64,000 bases of DNA, taken from NCBI RefSeq assembly GCF_031583145.1, contig NZ_CP134050.1, forward strand, positions 4,045,001 to 4,109,000, in the 5' to 3' direction. The stretch is from Brevibacillus brevis (GTDB lineage Bacteria > Bacillota > Bacilli > Brevibacillales > Brevibacillaceae). Position numbers and translations under genes: made by a program. Below are positions 62,993 through 64,000 of this stretch, piece after piece (the stretch's first letter is position 1; every line of letters starts with the position of its first letter). The notes under the pieces were generated by a model that was not told the origin of the DNA, did not search any database, and saw only the letters and a program-made list of their open reading frames with translations.

Positions 62993-64000
62993 GCACTGCG
63001 CACCTCCTGAATCTCTTGTCCGCTGCGGCCAGCAATTGCCTCAAAATCTCCCATCGTGCGAGTAAGGAACTTTAACAATTGTCCCCCCATCAAGTTGTTT
63101 AAGTCTTGTTGGGCCACCGGATGATCTTCCGGAATCAGGACTTTGCTGCCGTTATGCAGGAACAAAATAAAGCAAGGTGTGTCGTTGATGGCTGTTCCTT
63201 GCACATCCGTTACGGTGCCCGTAATCCAACGGGGCGTATCGGACGGAGTGATGGCAGCGTGTTCCTTGTGAGCACCAGATTGATGTTGTGGCGAATGCTT
63301 CCCTTCTTGTCCTTGCAGCCGGTTTGACGTCCTTCTGCTTTCGTTCCTGTTGTGACCGGGCGTTCCATTCTCACGTCGTTGGTTGGGTTCATCCGATGGA
63401 GCCGCTTCCGCCCAATCTTTCAAGTCCTCAACATCCTGGGTAAAGATACCTGAAGAACGGGTTGCAGAAAGCACAGCGTCAATTAGACCGCGCTTCTTGG
63501 CCATCTTCAAAACGGTGTTCCATAATGAGTGGAGATCCTCATTTTCGATCCGGTATTTGATATAGGTTCCGTTTCCGTTCTTTTTCGGAAAACTCTTCTG
63601 TACCAAGGAGTTTTTATCAATCCCCCTCGGCAACTCGTTTTCGAAGACCCAACGCCAGCGATATTGACTTTCCATGGTATTGGCTTCCCCAACACCATCA
63701 GCAATGGTTACCCCACTGCGACGATGGATCAGGCTAATCGTTACCCGAGCCCGATAGTAGCCGGTATCTCTTTCCGCCGTTTCTTCGATCATTTTTACGA
63801 TCGGTGAGAACCCATACAGTTCGCATAGTTTTTCGGCACCCGCTTTCAATAGCGTTGGTTTCGCAGTACCTTCCAGAACGCCGTAATCTTGCCCCTCAAT
63901 CATGACTTCCTTGAAGAATTGCTGCGTCAGATTGAGTTTTTGTTTCATCTCCTGCAAGACAGCGTGCATCTCTTGGTAACTGTAGCCCTCCATCAAGCGA
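62989..64000 (-). CDS. phage/plasmid-type protein of unknown function (5' end at or beyond the window edge)
   Basis: First Met inside the window is at 63993 (MEGYSYQEMHAVLQEMKQKL). The frame remains open to the edge, so the true start may lie outside. Residues 18-70 carry LTQQFFKEVMIEGQDYGVLEGTAKPTLLKAGAEKLCELYGFSP, a segment common to phage and plasmid proteins linked to recombination; RYRWRWVFENELPR and LHSLWNTVLKMAKKRGLIDAVLSATRSSGIFTQDVEDL follow. The C-terminal ~100 residues (ITGTVTDVQGTAINDTPCFILFLHNGSKVLIPEDH) resemble a small OB-like beta domain. Confidence 0.7.
   Translation of the reverse strand, partial: RLMEGYSYQEMHAVLQEMKQKLNLTQQFFKEVMIEGQDYGVLEGTAKPTLLKAGAEKLCELYGFSPIVKMIEETAERDTGYYRARVTISLIHRRSGVTIADGVGEANTMESQYRWRWVFENELPRGIDKNSLVQKSFPKKNGNGTYIKYRIENEDLHSLWNTVLKMAKKRGLIDAVLSATRSSGIFTQDVEDLKDWAEAAPSDEPNQRRENGTPGHNRNESRRTSNRLQGQEGKHSPQHQSGAHKEHAAITPSDTPRWITGTVTDVQGTAINDTPCFILFLHNGSKVLIPEDHPVAQQDLNNLMGGQLLKFLTRTMGDFEAIAGRSGQEIQEVRSA

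Overview
The window reads as DNA of a spore-forming member of the Bacillota, most likely a Brevibacillus or close Paenibacillaceae relative. This rests on AAAGGAGGTG-type ribosome sites, a Bacillus-type LexA box, CadC/ArsR regulators, YoaP- and YolD-like genes, and medium GC with many rho-independent hairpins. I infer the genus from general protein character only.

Layout. (1) 1-19.3 kb looks like ordinary chromosome: HAD hydrolase end, ECF sigma/anti-sigma pair, YoaP-type acetyltransferase, YcaQ/AlkX-type DNA glycosylase, a two-component system coupled to a small winged-helix gene, a DUF6492 glycosyltransferase, a VOC protein and an imine-reductase-like dehydrogenase. It contains a defence-like island (9.8-15.4 kb): a DUF262/HNH nuclease, a WYL regulator, an exonuclease-HNH fusion and an HNH enzyme of the phosphorothioate-DNA-binding restriction type. 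(2) At 19,367-19,413 lies only the 3' half of a tRNA-Val(GAC) gene, the usual scar of an integrative element. To its right are decayed fragments (YolD operon, YifB, SRAP peptidase, an IS4 transposase) plus XRE and TetR regulators. (3) 24.7-27.6 kb: an IS21-family element abuts a truncated FIVAR-repeat protein. (4) 28-32 kb: a plasmid/ICE-like module of small genes separated by terminators (two ribbon-helix-helix-like proteins, a tyrosine recombinase, RadC, a DUF960-like protein). (5) 32-40 kb: two IS256 copies, an IS21-family copy, a 5'-truncated Lsa-type ABC-F gene and a cytochrome P450. (6) 40-48 kb: metal resistance. An ars operon (arsR-arsB-arsC, then broken arsI and trxB) reads leftward; a MarR/ArsP-permease/CC-peptide/ArsN1-like group reads rightward; cadC-cadA reads leftward.

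(7) 48-64 kb, all leftward, is the most interesting part. It is a plasmid-type replication/recombination module: an unknown protein, a CHC2 zinc-finger primase-like protein, a PD-(D/E)XK nuclease, DUF932, a DUF6573-like gene split by IS21, RadC and a second-type DnaN clamp. It leads into a prokaryotic ubiquitin-like cassette related to PRTRC: an E2-like protein, a protein in which a ubiquitin-like domain appears fused to a JAB/JAMM peptidase, and an E1/ThiF-like protein. A class-C-type group II intron has inserted behind the terminator of the E2 gene, and a pair of covarying RNA leader elements precedes radC and dnaN.

Two identical 2,454-bp IS21-family copies in opposite orientation (36,454-38,907 and 57,366-59,819) bracket the resistance genes and the ubiquitin-like cassette. 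Together the genes suggest a large conjugative or integrative plasmid-derived island carrying metal/metalloid resistance and its own DNA-maintenance and protein-conjugation functions. The decay at 16-24 kb marks the boundary with the chromosome.
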